Below are positions 27,520 to 37,101 of a stretch of DNA of 64,000 nt, piece by piece (positions within the stretch are counted from its first letter, which is position 1; every line of letters starts with the position of its first letter). The stretch comes from Mesorhizobium sp. M1E.F.Ca.ET.045.02.1.1 (GTDB lineage Bacteria > Pseudomonadota > Alphaproteobacteria > Rhizobiales > Rhizobiaceae), in contig NZ_CP034447.1 in NCBI RefSeq assembly GCF_003952485.1, positions 6,400,501-6,464,500 on the forward strand, written 5' to 3'. Under the pieces are notes generated by a model. It was not told where the DNA came from. It did not search any database and worked only from the letters and a program-made list of their open reading frames with translations. A program made the translations under genes and the position numbers.

Positions 27520-28661
27520 AGTTCGAACCTCTTCAGCAGCGGGATGCCGACCAGGGCCAGCACGCTCTCCATGATGCGGATAGCGACGCGCCGGCGAAGC
27601 GGAAGATGCCTAGCATAGACGGCAATGTACTCGATCGCGGCCTCCGCGCCGCGCAGGCGCTTGAAGCCTGCCGCGCCAGCGCTCATGTTGAAGAACAGGC
27701 CGCGCTCCGTGGCGTGGTCCTGTCCCATCGCCATCACCATGCGGTAGAGCCCCTCGCCGAGCGGCAGGCTGGTGTCGTAGCCGACGATCGGCTGGGTCAG
27801 CGTGCCGCCATTTTCGAACAGGCCGGTGACCGCGACCAGTTCGCCACCCGGCCGTCGTAGGCCGGCAAGGCTGATGATGCCGCGCCGATGCATCTCGGCG
27901 ATGTAGCGGGCCGTGTAGTGCGGATTGAGCGGTGTGTATTTGTTGAGATAGAGCATGTTGTAGAGCTGTTCGGCGCGCGCAAAATCGGCCTCGGTGAAAT
28001 CGGCATCGCCGACGCGCACGAAATGCGTCGCGCCAAGCTGCTTGCGGTCGCGTTTCAGGTTCTTGGTCATGGCGGGTGCGGCGCTGCGGTCGGCGAAGAT
28101 GTAGATCTGCCGCGCCGCCAGCATGCGGAAACCTTCCGCCTTCAAGGCGGCTATGCTCGCCGGATCGGCGATCTCGTTCAGCGAGCGGATGACGATCGTG
28201 CGATCGGGAAAGCGAGCGACCAGCGCCGAGCGAAGCGCCGCGACCGTCTGCCGGTCGAGCAGCGGCACCGGATTGGTCGAATAGAGCCAGTTGTTGACCT
28301 GCACCTGATGGTCGAGGCCGCTTGCCCTGACCAGCGGCGCGCAGGCGCTGATCAGTGCCTGAAGCCCCTGACGCAGCAGCGGGTGGGCCGCGAAGTTGCG
28401 CGTCTCGTCGACGGCGTAGTCGACGTAAGCGCTGGACGGGCAGCAGATGTAGCAGTTCGGCGCTTCACTCGCATCGTTGAGCGTCAGCGGAAAGGTCCGC
28501 CCGGCGACTTCGAAAGCCTCGACCCTGGTCGTCAGGTTGGCGACGAGATCGCCAACCGGAATCTCGTTGAAGAGCCGCACGAACGCTTCGACCTTGGCCG
28601 GATTGTTTTCGACCCGGTCGGCCTGCTGAACCGGCCTTTCGACGACGCCTGCCCGGCTCAT
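27516..28661 (-). CDS. GNAT/FemAB-like acyltransferase-fold protein
   Basis: This 381-residue protein starts at ATG 28659-28661, overlapping the upstream ligase stop; the frame is open further upstream, but that portion reads across the ligase. The C-terminal half looks like a GNAT domain ([40 protein letters not shown], a late [15 protein letters not shown]). The N-terminal half has an unusual [18 protein letters not shown] segment. It would transfer an acyl or aminoacyl group in the pathway. Its position between an adenylating enzyme and an oxygenase supports a biosynthetic role. Similarity to named families is weak by eye. Confidence 0.65.
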   Translation of the reverse strand: MSRAGVVERPVQQADRVENNPAKVEAFVRLFNEIPVGDLVANLTTRVEAFEVAGRTFPLTLNDASEAPNCYICCPSSAYVDYAVDETRNFAAHPLLRQGLQALISACAPLVRASGLDHQVQVNNWLYSTNPVPLLDRQTVAALRSALVARFPDRTIVIRSLNEIADPASIAALKAEGFRMLAARQIYIFADRSAAPAMTKNLKRDRKQLGATHFVRVGDADFTEADFARAEQLYNMLYLNKYTPLNPHYTARYIAEMHRRGIISLAGLRRPGGELVAVTGLFENGGTLTQPIVGYDTSLPLGEGLYRMVMAMGQDHATERGLFFNMSAGAAGFKRLRGAEAAIEYIAVYARHLPLRRRVAIRIMESVLALVGIPLLKRFEL

Positions 28662-29914
28662 TGCGCGCTCTCCAGCCGACATTCGACGCGACGCAGTTTG
28701 CGGCTTGTTTCCAGCGGCAGCGGCGCGCGGACAAGGGCGACGGTCGCATCGGCCTTTCGCGCTTCCAACAGCCTTCGCATCGCCTTGTGAGCAGCGGTAG
28801 CCGCGTCGTCGGCCAGTGTCGGCGGAAGCCTGAGCTCGATCGCATCCGGCGCAGTCTGGACGAGCCGAAAATCGTCGATGCGGCGATCGGCCTTGAGCAC
28901 GGCGTTGCGCAGCACATCCGGCGTGACGAGGATCGGCCCGCTCGGCGAAGCAAGACGGAAGACATCGTCGATGCGGCCGACAATCTCGTCCACACAGCGT
29001 AACGGCGAGCCGCAACGGCAGGGCTGGTCCGAGAGGCGCAGCAGATCGTTCATGCGGTAACGCGCCATGATCTGGGTCTGGCGGCGAAAGGCGGTGACCA
29101 GCGGCGTCACCAGCCCCTCGCCCGCGGGCTCGAATTCGAAGAAGACGGAGTCTTCGGCAAGATGCAGACCGCCCTGTCGGCAGGTCACCGCGAACAGTCC
29201 CTCCGTCGCCATGTAGATCTGGTCGAGCGGCAGCCGGAAGAAACCCTCGATCACCGGTCGGTCGACCGGGTCGAGCGTCTCGGCAGCCGAGAAAATGCGT
29301 TTTGGCGTGAGTCGAAAACCATCGGTAGCGAAATACCTGAGCATCTTCGGCGGCGCGATGATCACCGTCGGGTCGAAAGCTTCCAGCGCCTCGCGCCAGT
29401 GTTCCGGCCCGAGCGTCAGATCGAAGAAGGCGAGCTTGATCAGCCGCGATTTGCGGGCACTGTCGTAGAGCCCCGTGCTCTGCGGCAGGATGACGGCGAC
29501 GCGCATGCCGCGCCACAAAAGATCGGGCGCCGCCTTGGCGAGGATCGCGCCCAGCCAGCGGTATTTCTCGGCCTCCGAAATCACGAACAGGCCGCGATTG
29601 CCCGACGTGCCGGTGCTGGCGCCGACCGTCAGCGAACCGGCGCGGCCATCGCGCGCCAGCGCCGCCCACGCTTCCGCGGCGGTGAGGCGGTGGATGTTGA
29701 AATCCTCGAAGCGGCGCATCAGCAGCGCCTTGTCGGTGACCGGCAGGTCGGCGAGACGCGCCGGCGCCTTGCCATAGAAGGGCGCGCGCGGCAGGTCGCG
29801 ATCGAGGAAGCGCCGCAAGGCCGCCGCCTGCCAGTGCTCGAACTCGGCTCGGCTCTTGCGCGAGACCCAGCGCGTCAAGGCGAAGGAGCTGACCGCTTCC
29901 GCGAGTCCGTTCAT
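28658..29914 (-). CDS. PaaK/LuxE-like adenylate-forming enzyme (F390-synthetase-related)
   Basis: This 418-residue protein has an AMP-binding loop [15 protein letters not shown] (S100-G108), an [10 protein letters not shown] motif, a [32 protein letters not shown] segment split across a Cys pair, and a C-terminal domain typical of phenylacetate-CoA-ligase-like or coenzyme F390 synthetase-like proteins. It is related to LuxE acyl-protein synthetase. It would activate a carboxylate as an acyl-AMP for transfer to a thiol or amine. Both ends overlap neighbours by ATGA. The carboxylate substrate is unknown. Confidence 0.8.
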   Translation of the reverse strand: MNGLAEAVSSFALTRWVSRKSRAEFEHWQAAALRRFLDRDLPRAPFYGKAPARLADLPVTDKALLMRRFEDFNIHRLTAAEAWAALARDGRAGSLTVGASTGTSGNRGLFVISEAEKYRWLGAILAKAAPDLLWRGMRVAVILPQSTGLYDSARKSRLIKLAFFDLTLGPEHWREALEAFDPTVIIAPPKMLRYFATDGFRLTPKRIFSAAETLDPVDRPVIEGFFRLPLDQIYMATEGLFAVTCRQGGLHLAEDSVFFEFEPAGEGLVTPLVTAFRRQTQIMARYRMNDLLRLSDQPCRCGSPLRCVDEIVGRIDDVFRLASPSGPILVTPDVLRNAVLKADRRIDDFRLVQTAPDAIELRLPPTLADDAATAAHKAMRRLLEARKADATVALVRAPLPLETSRKLRRVECRLESAQ

Positions 29915-30744
29915 CCCGCCTCCGGATCGCTCAATGCGAGATCGTAGGGTGTCGGCGCAGGATCATGGCAAAGCATCACCTCGCCGCTCGTGGCGAGGAA
30001 GCGGCGCAGCATGGCGCTGGTCGGCTCGATTGCCGAGGCGTCTTCGGCGATCAGCGTGGCCGGAAAGCCGGGCGTGCGGTTTTCGGTCAGGGCTCTGAGC
30101 AGCCATTGCACGTCGACGGCATAGAGCAGCGGCCGCTCAAGACCGGCGAAGAGCAAGCCGAATTGGCCGTCGGCATGGCCTGGAAGATCGACGGCGATCA
30201 CGCTGCGGTCGCCGAAGAGGTCCGCGCCGCCCGGAACGTCGCCCTGCGCCTCGATCTGCCGCTTTGTGGAGAGCCCATCGAGCCGGTCCCCGAAATCTGC
30301 CGGAAAGAGCTCGGTGAAGACGCCGTAGCGGAGGTTCTGCCGGGGCGTCCGGGATTTGACCCGCGCCCAGGCGGCATCGCTGGCGATGAAGCGCGCCTTG
30401 GGAAACAGCGGCAGGCCGGAAATGTGATCGGCATGGAAATGCGTGACGATGACCGCGCGGATGTCGTCCGGCGAAAGACCGAAGCGCTTCAGCATGGGCA
30501 AGACCTGTTCGGCGCCGTTGAGCTCGGGTTTCAACACCGCGCCGTAGAGGCGCAGCCTCCGACTGCGTCCCTCGCCCGTCAGCGCTTCTGGGGTGTAGCC
30601 GGTGTCGATCAGCACCGCACCTTCCGTTGGATGAAAGATAAGCCCGTAGCGGACCCGGAGCCGCACGCTGCGCCAGCCGCCGCTACGCAGGATCAGCCGC
30701 TCGACAGCATTCACCCAGGCGCTGTTGGCGAAGACGATCTTCAT
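29911..30744 (-). CDS. Metallo-beta-lactamase-fold hydrolase
   Basis: This 277-residue protein starts at ATG 30742-30744, overlapping the SDR stop. The metal motif [10 protein letters not shown] gives H102, H104, D106 and H107. Further ligands are likely in [11 protein letters not shown] and LYAVDVQWL. Fold members in biosynthetic clusters are often thioesterases (PqsE) or lactonases. Here it may release or edit an acyl intermediate made by the KAS III and the ligase. The fold is firm; the reaction is inference. Confidence 0.87.
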   Translation of the reverse strand: MKIVFANSAWVNAVERLILRSGGWRSVRLRVRYGLIFHPTEGAVLIDTGYTPEALTGEGRSRRLRLYGAVLKPELNGAEQVLPMLKRFGLSPDDIRAVIVTHFHADHISGLPLFPKARFIASDAAWARVKSRTPRQNLRYGVFTELFPADFGDRLDGLSTKRQIEAQGDVPGGADLFGDRSVIAVDLPGHADGQFGLLFAGLERPLLYAVDVQWLLRALTENRTPGFPATLIAEDASAIEPTSAMLRRFLATSGEVMLCHDPAPTPYDLALSDPEAG

Positions 30745-31721
30745 GGCATGGCCCCGCCGAACGTGCGGTCGAGCCCTTCCCCGAACGAGATTTTGGGCAC
30801 CCAGCCGAGCACACATCTCGCCTTGGAGAGATCCAGGCTCTGGCCATAGGCGAAGAGGCCGAGCCCATAACGCGTGACCGGTGGCTCGGGTCGGCCGGGC
30901 AACATGAGCGCCACCGTTTCCATCAGGCCCGCCGCGAGCATGGCCGGCGCCAGCGGCATCGGCCGCCAGCGCGCCGTGAGCCCGGCGCGCGCGCAGGCCT
31001 CGTCGGCGACGCGGCGCACCGGCAGCGCCTCGCCGCCGGAGATGTTGAATATCTGGCCCTCGGCTTCCCCGGGTGCGGCAAGTGCCACCATCACCGCATC
31101 GACGACGTCGTCGACATGGGTGAGATCTATTTGCGCGCGGCCGTCGCGAAACAGCGGCAGCGGCCGGCTTTTCGCCGCCTTGATGAGGCGCGGCAGCAGC
31201 GCGCGGTCGCCGGCGCCGTAGATGCCACGTGGCCTCAGCACCACCGGATGGGCGGCTGGTGCGGCGAGCACGATCCTCTCCGCCTCGCGCTTGGTGCGGG
31301 CATAGTGGTTGACCGGTTCGGGCAAGGGGGCGTCCTCGCTTAGGCCAAGCTGGTCACGGAAGGCAAAGCAGACGGACGGGCTGGAGATGTGGAGGAAACG
31401 GCTGACGCGCTGGCGGATCGCGAAATCGACGAGGTTCTGCGTTGCAGTGACATTGGCCGCTACGAAATCCTGGAGCCGGCCGAAGGGCGAAGAGAGCGCG
31501 GCGCAATGGATGATCCGTTCGACCCTGCCGAGCCGCGGATCGAGCGCGCCGTCGAGCGGCTGGGTAAGATCATGGCGGATGATGCGATGGCCGGCGGCCT
31601 CCAGCGCCGCGCAGCGTGCCGTGTCGCGGCCAAGCCCGAGCGCCAGGGTGCCCGATGCGGCCAGCCGCTTGAGCACATGGGAGCCGAGGAAGCCGCTGGC
31701 ACCGGTGACGAGCACGACCAT
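30741..31721 (-). CDS. NAD(P)-dependent extended SDR (3-beta-HSD/OleD-like)
   Basis: This 326-residue protein has a Rossmann motif TGASGFLGSHVLKRL (about residues 6-20), HISSPSVCF for the catalytic Ser, and the YxxxK pair in NHYARTKREAE. It belongs to the 3-beta-hydroxysteroid dehydrogenase-type extended SDRs, which include OleD, a 2-alkyl-3-ketoacid reductase. It sits 2 bp downstream of the KAS III gene, so reduction of the beta-keto product is the natural guess. A sugar epimerase role is possible but the context is against it. Confidence 0.83.
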   Translation of the reverse strand: MVVLVTGASGFLGSHVLKRLAASGTLALGLGRDTARCAALEAAGHRIIRHDLTQPLDGALDPRLGRVERIIHCAALSSPFGRLQDFVAANVTATQNLVDFAIRQRVSRFLHISSPSVCFAFRDQLGLSEDAPLPEPVNHYARTKREAERIVLAAPAAHPVVLRPRGIYGAGDRALLPRLIKAAKSRPLPLFRDGRAQIDLTHVDDVVDAVMVALAAPGEAEGQIFNISGGEALPVRRVADEACARAGLTARWRPMPLAPAMLAAGLMETVALMLPGRPEPPVTRYGLGLFAYGQSLDLSKARCVLGWVPKISFGEGLDRTFGGAMP

Positions 31722-31723
31722 CG

Positions 31724-32713
31724 TCAGGCCTCCAGCGCCATGCCGCCGAAGGACACGCCAGCCGAGGTGCCGAGGAAGAGCAGCTTCATGCCGGGCGCCA
31801 CCCGGCCTTCGCGGCGCGCGACATCGAGCGCGAAGGGAATGGAGGCGGCGATCTGGTTGCCGAAGCGGGCCGCGATGTCGACGAGCTTTTCCGGCGCGAA
31901 GCTGGTCTGGCGCGCCATATGCGCAAGTGCCAACGGACTTGCCTGGTGCGGGATGACGAGGTCGACATCGTCATGTCGCCAGCCGGCTCGCTCCAGCAAA
32001 GCATCGACAAAGCCGTTGAAATGGCGCGAGGTCAGCCGGAACAGTTCCTTGCCGTCCATGTGGAACAGGCTGTGGCGGGCGAACTCTTCCCGTTCCTTCT
32101 GGAAGTCGAAACGGGTGCCGCCCGAACCGATGCCGCAAGCTTCCCAGGCCGACGGATAGGTGCGCATCAGGCTCGCCGCCACCCTGCCCTCGCCAGGTCC
32201 GGCCCTGCGCAGCACGGCAGCCGCCGCGCCGTCACCGAAGAGCGCCGCGACTTCAGGTGCCTCGCGCCACGGCAGAGCGCGCGAGGCGACTTCGGCGGAA
32301 AATACCAGCGCCGTCTCGCATTGCCCGGCCTCGATCATGCGGCCGGCGGTATCGAAGGCTGTGAGAAAGCTAAGGCATGTGCTGTTGACGTCGAAAGCGG
32401 CGGCCGAACCGTCGGCAAGGCCAAGACGCTGCATGACCAAAGGCGCGGTCGCCGGCAGTGGCTGGTAAGGCACGCCGCAACCGCCGATGATCACGTCGAG
32501 GGCGTTCGCTTCGAGCCTGGCATCGTCGAGTGCAAGACGCGCAGCATCACAGGCGAGGTCGATCTGCGATTCGGCCGCGCAAACATAGCGCTCGGTGACG
32601 CCGGTGGCTGCCTCGAGCGAGCCCTGGCCGAGGCCCAGCCTCGCTTCCAGCGCGCTCGTGGTGATGCACTCTGCCGGCACCGCCCTGCCGGTTCCGACGA
32701 TCCTGATCCGCAT
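31724..32713 (-). CDS. Beta-ketoacyl-ACP synthase III-like enzyme
   Basis: This 329-residue thiolase-superfamily enzyme has a complete triad: C113 (FDVNSTCLSFL), H256 (LVIPHQAS) and N286 (RFGNQIAASIP). The decarboxylative Claisen condensation of an acyl thioester is the expected reaction. The housekeeping FabH is usually next to plsX, which is not here, so this is an accessory KAS III like those of OleA, PqsD or pyrone pathways. A GGGGGGAGG lies immediately before ATG 32711-32713, closer than usual. It is the first gene of the coupled operon, 86 bp downstream of the alpha/beta-hydrolase. Confidence 0.87.
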   Translation of the reverse strand: MRIRIVGTGRAVPAECITTSALEARLGLGQGSLEAATGVTERYVCAAESQIDLACDAARLALDDARLEANALDVIIGGCGVPYQPLPATAPLVMQRLGLADGSAAAFDVNSTCLSFLTAFDTAGRMIEAGQCETALVFSAEVASRALPWREAPEVAALFGDGAAAAVLRRAGPGEGRVAASLMRTYPSAWEACGIGSGGTRFDFQKEREEFARHSLFHMDGKELFRLTSRHFNGFVDALLERAGWRHDDVDLVIPHQASPLALAHMARQTSFAPEKLVDIAARFGNQIAASIPFALDVARREGRVAPGMKLLFLGTSAGVSFGGMALEA

Positions 32714-32799
32714 CCTCCCCCCATGCGTGAACTCGCGTTTATCTAAACCAAAATGCGGTCGATAGCGATGTTCATGAGGCTAGCGCGGCTGAGTTCGGG

Positions 32800-33597
32800 T
32801 CAGTCCGCCTGGAGGAAGCGCGTGACTGCATTCATGAATTCCGCCCGGCGCTCGACATTGAGCAGATGAACGCCCGGGAGCAGCACGAGCTCGGCGCCGG
32901 GGATTGCTGCGGCTATCGCCTCGCTGTGGCTGGCGAGCGTCACCTTGTCGTCCTTTCCGCCTATGACCAGCGTCGGCGCGGTGATCAGCGAGATCGGGCG
33001 GCGCAGATCGGGGTCGCGCACGGCGGCGAAGCATCCGGCAATTCCTTGCGGCGACATTGCCAGGATCGCGGCGTGGAAGTCCTCGACGGTCTCGTTCTCG
33101 CCGCCAAGCATCGAGGCCGGGAACCAGTTGCGCATGAACATGTCCGCCGTGGCCGACAGGTCGCTTGCCGCAAGCACGTTGCGGATCTGCTCGTCGAAAT
33201 AGGACGCCGGCCCGAGATGCGGCGAGGTGTTGGAGAGAATCAAGCGCTCGATGCGTTCCGGCGCATGGACGCCCAGCCACTGGCCGACGAAGCCGCCGAG
33301 CGACAGGCCGAGGAAATGCACGCGCTCGATCCCGAGGAAATCGAGCAGTTCCAGCACGTCGCGGCCCAGCCGGTCGAGCGAATAGGCTCCTGCCGGCGCG
33401 TCGGAACCGCCATGGCCGCGAAAATCGTAGCGCAGCACGCGGAAGGATTTGGCGAGTTCAGCAACCTGGCCATCCCACATATGGAAGGTCGTGGCGATGG
33501 AATTGGACAACACAAGCACCGGCCGGTCTTCCGGGCCGTCGAACCTGTAGGCGATACGGGTGCCGTCGCCCGCCGTGAAATGAAGCGTTTCGGTCAT
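32800..33597 (-). CDS. Alpha/beta hydrolase (3-oxoadipate enol-lactonase-like)
   Basis: This protein of about 265 residues starts at ATG 33595-33597, which has GAGGA in the leader; an upstream ATG at 33607-33609 is the alternative. It has the oxyanion region SNSIATTFHMWDGQ, DFRGHGGSDAP, the nucleophile elbow GLSLGGFVGQW and a catalytic His near LPGVHLLNVE. It resembles PcaD enol-lactonases, but no other protocatechuate genes are present. It is divergent from the LysR gene and lies upstream of the KAS III gene in the same direction, so it may belong to the operon under LysR control. Confidence 0.83.
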   Translation of the reverse strand: MTETLHFTAGDGTRIAYRFDGPEDRPVLVLSNSIATTFHMWDGQVAELAKSFRVLRYDFRGHGGSDAPAGAYSLDRLGRDVLELLDFLGIERVHFLGLSLGGFVGQWLGVHAPERIERLILSNTSPHLGPASYFDEQIRNVLAASDLSATADMFMRNWFPASMLGGENETVEDFHAAILAMSPQGIAGCFAAVRDPDLRRPISLITAPTLVIGGKDDKVTLASHSEAIAAAIPGAELVLLPGVHLLNVERRAEFMNAVTRFLQAD

Positions 33598-33669
33598 TTT
33601 GGTCCTCATCTTGATCAGGCGGGAGGTCGTCCTGCGTCGTTTCGATGAGGACGTTAGGTCTGGTTACTA

Positions 33670-33693
33670 TCGAAGAAAATTACTATGATTCGA
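33670..33693. promoter_or_regulatory. LysR-type inverted-repeat candidate
   Basis: TCGAA (33670-33674) and TTCGA (33689-33693) form an inverted repeat with a 14-bp spacer in the 120-bp region between the alpha/beta-hydrolase and LysR genes. Size and position match a LysR regulator binding site, but the sequence is short and no second copy was seen. Confidence 0.4.
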
Positions 33694-33717
33694 CGGTCTC
33701 TGTAGGATGTTACGACA

Positions 33718-34638
33718 ATGCACGATTTGAAGCTCCACGATCTGAGGTGCTTCGACGCTGTGGCGAGCGAGGGCAGTTTTCAGGCCGCCGCGGTTGTCCT
33801 GAGCCGGACGCATCCTTCCGTCTTCGCTGCGGTCGCACGACTGGAAGAACAACTCGGCCTAACCCTGCTCGACCGCAGCGGCTATCGGGTGAGCCTGACG
33901 GATGAAGGCCGGCAGTTCCATGCCCGCGCCCGGCTGGCGCTACACGAGATCGAACATCTTCAGAGCTACGCAGGCCAGTTGGCAAGCGGCGAAGAAACCT
34001 TCCTGCGTGTGGTGATGGGCGACGTCTGCCCTCGGCCCAGAATTCTCGGCCTGCTCAGCCGCTTCTTCGCCGAGCGGACCCGCACGCGCCTGCATCTGGA
34101 ATATGAAGCGATCAGCGGGCCGGTCGAACGGTTGATGGATGCCGAGGTCGATCTCATTTTCCATCGCGCCAATCCTTCCGATCCACATCTCGAACGGATC
34201 GACCTTTGCGAGGTCGCGTTCGTGCCCGTGGTGGCGCCCGGGTTCCTGCCATTCCAAGACACGCGCGAGATCACGCCGGAGGCGATGCGCCCATTCACCC
34301 AGTGCGTGATCCGCGACACGGCGCGGCGTCCGTCGACAGAGAATTTTTTCGTCCTCGACGGCGCGCATTCCTGCTCGACGCCGGACCACATGATGAAGAA
34401 AGAGCTGATCCTGCACGGACTGGCCTGGGGCCATCTGCCTGAGTGGCTGATCGAGGATGAATTGAGCAACGGGCGGCTGATCTCGATCGCCGGCAGGCAC
34501 ATTCCCGGCCGCACCGAAACCGTGGCGGCTGTGCGCCGGCGCGACCGGCCGCACGGCCCGGTGGCCGAGGCGCTGTGGCTTTATTTGCAGGCGCAGGGAC
34601 GCGACCAAACCCTAGAGAATCGGGGCAGCGTTCCTTAA
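33718..34638 (+). CDS. LysR-family transcriptional regulator
   Basis: This 306-residue protein has an N-terminal winged helix-turn-helix (about residues 5-64: DLRCFDAVASEGSFQAAAVV, HPSVFAAVARLEEQLGLTLL, VSLTDEGRQF) and a periplasmic-binding-like effector domain (about 90-295). It is divergent from the alpha/beta-hydrolase at the head of the biosynthetic genes and is the best candidate regulator for them. Its stop overlaps the holC stop by 4 nt in convergent orientation. The effector is unknown. Confidence 0.9.
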   Translation: MHDLKLHDLRCFDAVASEGSFQAAAVVLSRTHPSVFAAVARLEEQLGLTLLDRSGYRVSLTDEGRQFHARARLALHEIEHLQSYAGQLASGEETFLRVVMGDVCPRPRILGLLSRFFAERTRTRLHLEYEAISGPVERLMDAEVDLIFHRANPSDPHLERIDLCEVAFVPVVAPGFLPFQDTREITPEAMRPFTQCVIRDTARRPSTENFFVLDGAHSCSTPDHMMKKELILHGLAWGHLPEWLIEDELSNGRLISIAGRHIPGRTETVAAVRRRDRPHGPVAEALWLYLQAQGRDQTLENRGSVP

Positions 34639-35084
34639 GCCTTGCGTTCCCAGCGGCGGTCCGGCGTCTGCTGCCAGTAGGTCACGGCGTGGCCGGCTTC
34701 CTTCATCGTCTTCCAGTGGCCGCGCGCGCCTTCGAGCTGTGCCGCGTCATGGCCGTCGAACAGGAAGACGGCACGCTCGTAGCCGGAAAGCTCGGGCGGG
34801 GTCGCGCCATCGACGAGGAAACGGATCTGCGCGGCATTGGGGTTGCCCTCGCCCGTCGTAAGTAGGATCGGCTGCTCGGCCGGATAGGCTTCGCGGTCGG
34901 TGGCGTGCGCCAGGAAGGAATCGTCTCGGAACGTCCACAGATGTTGATCGAGGGCGTCGCGCCGCTCCTCGGTGCCAGTCTGCACGACGGCGCGCCAGCC
35001 GCGTTCGACGCTGCGCTCGAGGAGCCCTGGCAAGGCCTCCTCGAGTGTCGATTCCGTCAAATGGTAAAAGAGGATGTCGGCCAT
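34635..35084 (-). CDS. holC: DNA polymerase III subunit chi
   Basis: This 149-residue protein starts at ATG 35082-35084. The family pattern is clear: MADILFYHLTESTLEEALP, LDQHLWTFRDDSFLAHA, PILLTTGEGNPNAAQI, YERAVFLFDG and a C-terminal WKTMKEAGHAVTYWQQ. Chi links the clamp loader to single-strand-binding protein. Adjacency to pepA, on the same strand with a repeat element between, is the usual alphaproteobacterial arrangement. Confidence 0.93.
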   Translation of the reverse strand: MADILFYHLTESTLEEALPGLLERSVERGWRAVVQTGTEERRDALDQHLWTFRDDSFLAHATDREAYPAEQPILLTTGEGNPNAAQIRFLVDGATPPELSGYERAVFLFDGHDAAQLEGARGHWKTMKEAGHAVTYWQQTPDRRWERKA

Positions 35085-35115
35085 CGCTACGCCGCTCGCC
35101 AGGGAAGGCTTCGAG

Positions 35116-35235
35116 AAATTTCGTTCCGCCGAGTCGTATGACGTGGTTTTCGAGAACCGGAGCGAAGCGGACTTTTAGGTCCGTGAGCACCGGAAGCGGA
35201 GAAAACCGCGGCAGATGGCCGGTGGAGCGAATTTA
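35116..35235. repeat. Approximately 120-bp palindromic intergenic element, copy 1
   Basis: The ends are inverted (AAATTTCGTTCCGCC on the left, GGTGGAGCGAATTT on the right). The inside contains GAGTCGTATGACGTGG, TTTTCGAGAACCGGAGCG, a small CGGAC/GTCCG hairpin and GTGAGCACCGGAAGCG. The same block order recurs at 51158-51276. It sits between holC and pepA. Confidence 0.85.
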
Positions 35236-35242
35236 TCAAGCC

Positions 35243-36754
35243 TTACCCCTCGTAGTGGTCGCGCACCAGCCTGTCGAGCAGCCGCACACCGAAGCCCGAG
35301 CCCCAGGACTGGTTGATCTCGCTCGCCGGCGCGCCCATCGCAGTGCCGGCGATGTCGAGATGCGCCCAGGGCGTGTCCTTGACGAAACGCTGCAGGAACT
35401 GCGCGGCGATGATGGCGCCGCCGTAGCGGCCGCCGATGTTCTTCATGTCGGCGTTCTTGGAATCGATCAGCTTGTCGTATTCGGCGCCGAGCGGCATGCG
35501 CCACAGCCGCTCCTGCGTCGCCTGGCCGGCGCCGAAGAGCCTGCCCGCCAGCTCGTCATTGTTGGAGAACAGGCCGGCGTAGTGCTGGCCGAGCGCAACC
35601 ATGATGGCGCCGGTAAGCGTCGCCAGGTTGACCATGAATTTCGGTCTGAAGCGGTCGTTGGCGTACCAGAGCGCATCGGCGAGCACGAGGCGGCCTTCGG
35701 CGTCGGTGTTGAGCACTTCGATGGTCTGGCCCGACATCGAGGTGACGATGTCGCCCGGCCGCTGCGCGTGGCCGTCGACGGCGTTCTCGACCAGGCCGAT
35801 GACGCCGACGACGTTGGCCTTGGCCTTGCGCGCGGCCAGCGCATGGATCAGCCCGGTGACGGCGGCCGCACCCCCCATGTCGCCCTTCATGTCCTCCATG
35901 CCGGAGGCCGGTTTCATCGAATTGCCGCCGGTGTCAAAGGTGACGCCCTTGCCGATAAAGGCGATCGGCGCGTCCTTGGCCTTGCCGCCCTTCCATTGCA
36001 TGACGGCCATGCGGGCGCCGCGCGGCGAGCCTTGCGCGACGCCGAGCAGCGAACCCATGCCGAGCTTCTTCATCTCCTTCTCGGTGAGGATCTCTACCGC
36101 GACGCCGAGCGCCTCCAGTTCCCTGGCGCGGGCGGCGAACTCGACGGGGCCGAGCACATTGGCCGGTTCGTTGACGAGATCGCGCGCAAGCAGCACGCCG
36201 TCGATCACCGCCTCTTCGCTGGCGAAGGCTTTTTTCGCAGCGGCGGGATCCGCGCAATGGATGGTTATCTTGGCGGGCTTCGCCGCTTCGGCCTTTTTGG
36301 CTTCAGGCTGGCCGTTTTCCCTCTCTTTCCTGGTCTTATACTTGTCGAAGCCATAGCTGCGCAGAAGGATGCCCGCGGCAAGGTTCGCCGCCTGCCTGCC
36401 GTCCGGCTGAAGTTCAGGCAGGTCGAGGATCACGGCGACTTCCGCAGCCTTGCGCAACGAGGCGGCAACGGCGCCACCGAGCTTCAGCCAGGCATGGTCG
36501 CCGAGATTCGCGACCTTGCCGGCGCCGATCGCGACCAGCCGGTCGACCGACGTCCCTTCCGGCGCCAGAACCTCGGCCGAGTTCGCGAACCTGCCGGAGA
36601 AATCGGCGACCGGAAACGCGCGGGCAAGCGCACCCGCCGGATCGCAGGCCTTCGCGGCCTCGCCAAGCCCGCCACCGTCGGCCGCAAGCACGAAGACGCT
36701 GCCTTTTTTGGGCGCGGCGAATTTGGCGAAGGCAATCGAAGGTCTCGAAGTCAT
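35243..36754 (-). CDS. pepA: Leucyl aminopeptidase (M17)
   Basis: This 503-residue enzyme has the M17 signature [14 protein letters not shown], metal-site segments [17 protein letters not shown] and [11 protein letters not shown], and [20 protein letters not shown]. It removes N-terminal residues from peptides using two metal ions and is cytoplasmic. The start is ATG 36752-36754. The length is normal for the family. It is divergent from lptF across about 350 bp and runs toward holC. The assignment is secure. Confidence 0.95.
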   Translation of the reverse strand: MTSRPSIAFAKFAAPKKGSVFVLAADGGGLGEAAKACDPAGALARAFPVADFSGRFANSAEVLAPEGTSVDRLVAIGAGKVANLGDHAWLKLGGAVAASLRKAAEVAVILDLPELQPDGRQAANLAAGILLRSYGFDKYKTRKERENGQPEAKKAEAAKPAKITIHCADPAAAKKAFASEEAVIDGVLLARDLVNEPANVLGPVEFAARARELEALGVAVEILTEKEMKKLGMGSLLGVAQGSPRGARMAVMQWKGGKAKDAPIAFIGKGVTFDTGGNSMKPASGMEDMKGDMGGAAAVTGLIHALAARKAKANVVGVIGLVENAVDGHAQRPGDIVTSMSGQTIEVLNTDAEGRLVLADALWYANDRFRPKFMVNLATLTGAIMVALGQHYAGLFSNNDELAGRLFGAGQATQERLWRMPLGAEYDKLIDSKNADMKNIGGRYGGAIIAAQFLQRFVKDTPWAHLDIAGTAMGAPASEINQSWGSGFGVRLLDRLVRDHYEG

Positions 36755-37101
36755 CAGATCCTGCTTTCGGGGTGAGGCGCCGCGAACCGGCTTTCAAGCG
36801 TGCGCGACATTTGGTCGTTTTCAGCCATTTGGCAAGACTTCGGCCGAAATCGCTGTCTATATCGGCGCCGAAACCAACGAAGGATTCGTCGCGGCAAGAT
36901 GTAAGCTTCCTGCCGCAACCTACTGTTAACCATCAATGTTTTGCATTTTTTATCCATTGGCGCAGACACTCCGCCGCCGGGGCGCGTGGCGTGGAGCGAC
37001 AAACCAGATGAGCCGCCTATGGACCTGGTTGTGCAGGCCCTGCCGGATGACTACCTTGTCGGCGGGCATGATGCCGTTCGGCAAAATCGAGAAAAGCCTT
37101 C
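36755..37101. other. Divergent pepA/lptF intergenic region
   Basis: About 350 bp without a credible gene, expected to hold promoters for pepA (leftward) and the LPS-transport operon (rightward). An AT-rich patch lies at about 36915-36955 (ending TTTGCATTTTTTATCC). I could not assign -35/-10 elements with confidence. Confidence 0.4.

Noticed and set aside
26083..27618. Long plus-strand open frame through ATP-grasp end, repeat and Rieske gene
   Set aside because: Crosses a known repeat and lies antisense to the Rieske gene; composition is Arg/His-rich antisense noise.
27516..29669. 717-codon frame suggesting a fusion of the GNAT protein with an upstream domain
   Set aside because: The upstream part is a shifted frame of the PaaK-like ligase; the ATGA overlap at 28658-28661 gives the real start.
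32800..33597. PcaD as part of a protocatechuate degradation cluster
   Set aside because: No pcaC, pcaH, pcaG or pcaB-like genes are nearby; only the fold resemblance remains.
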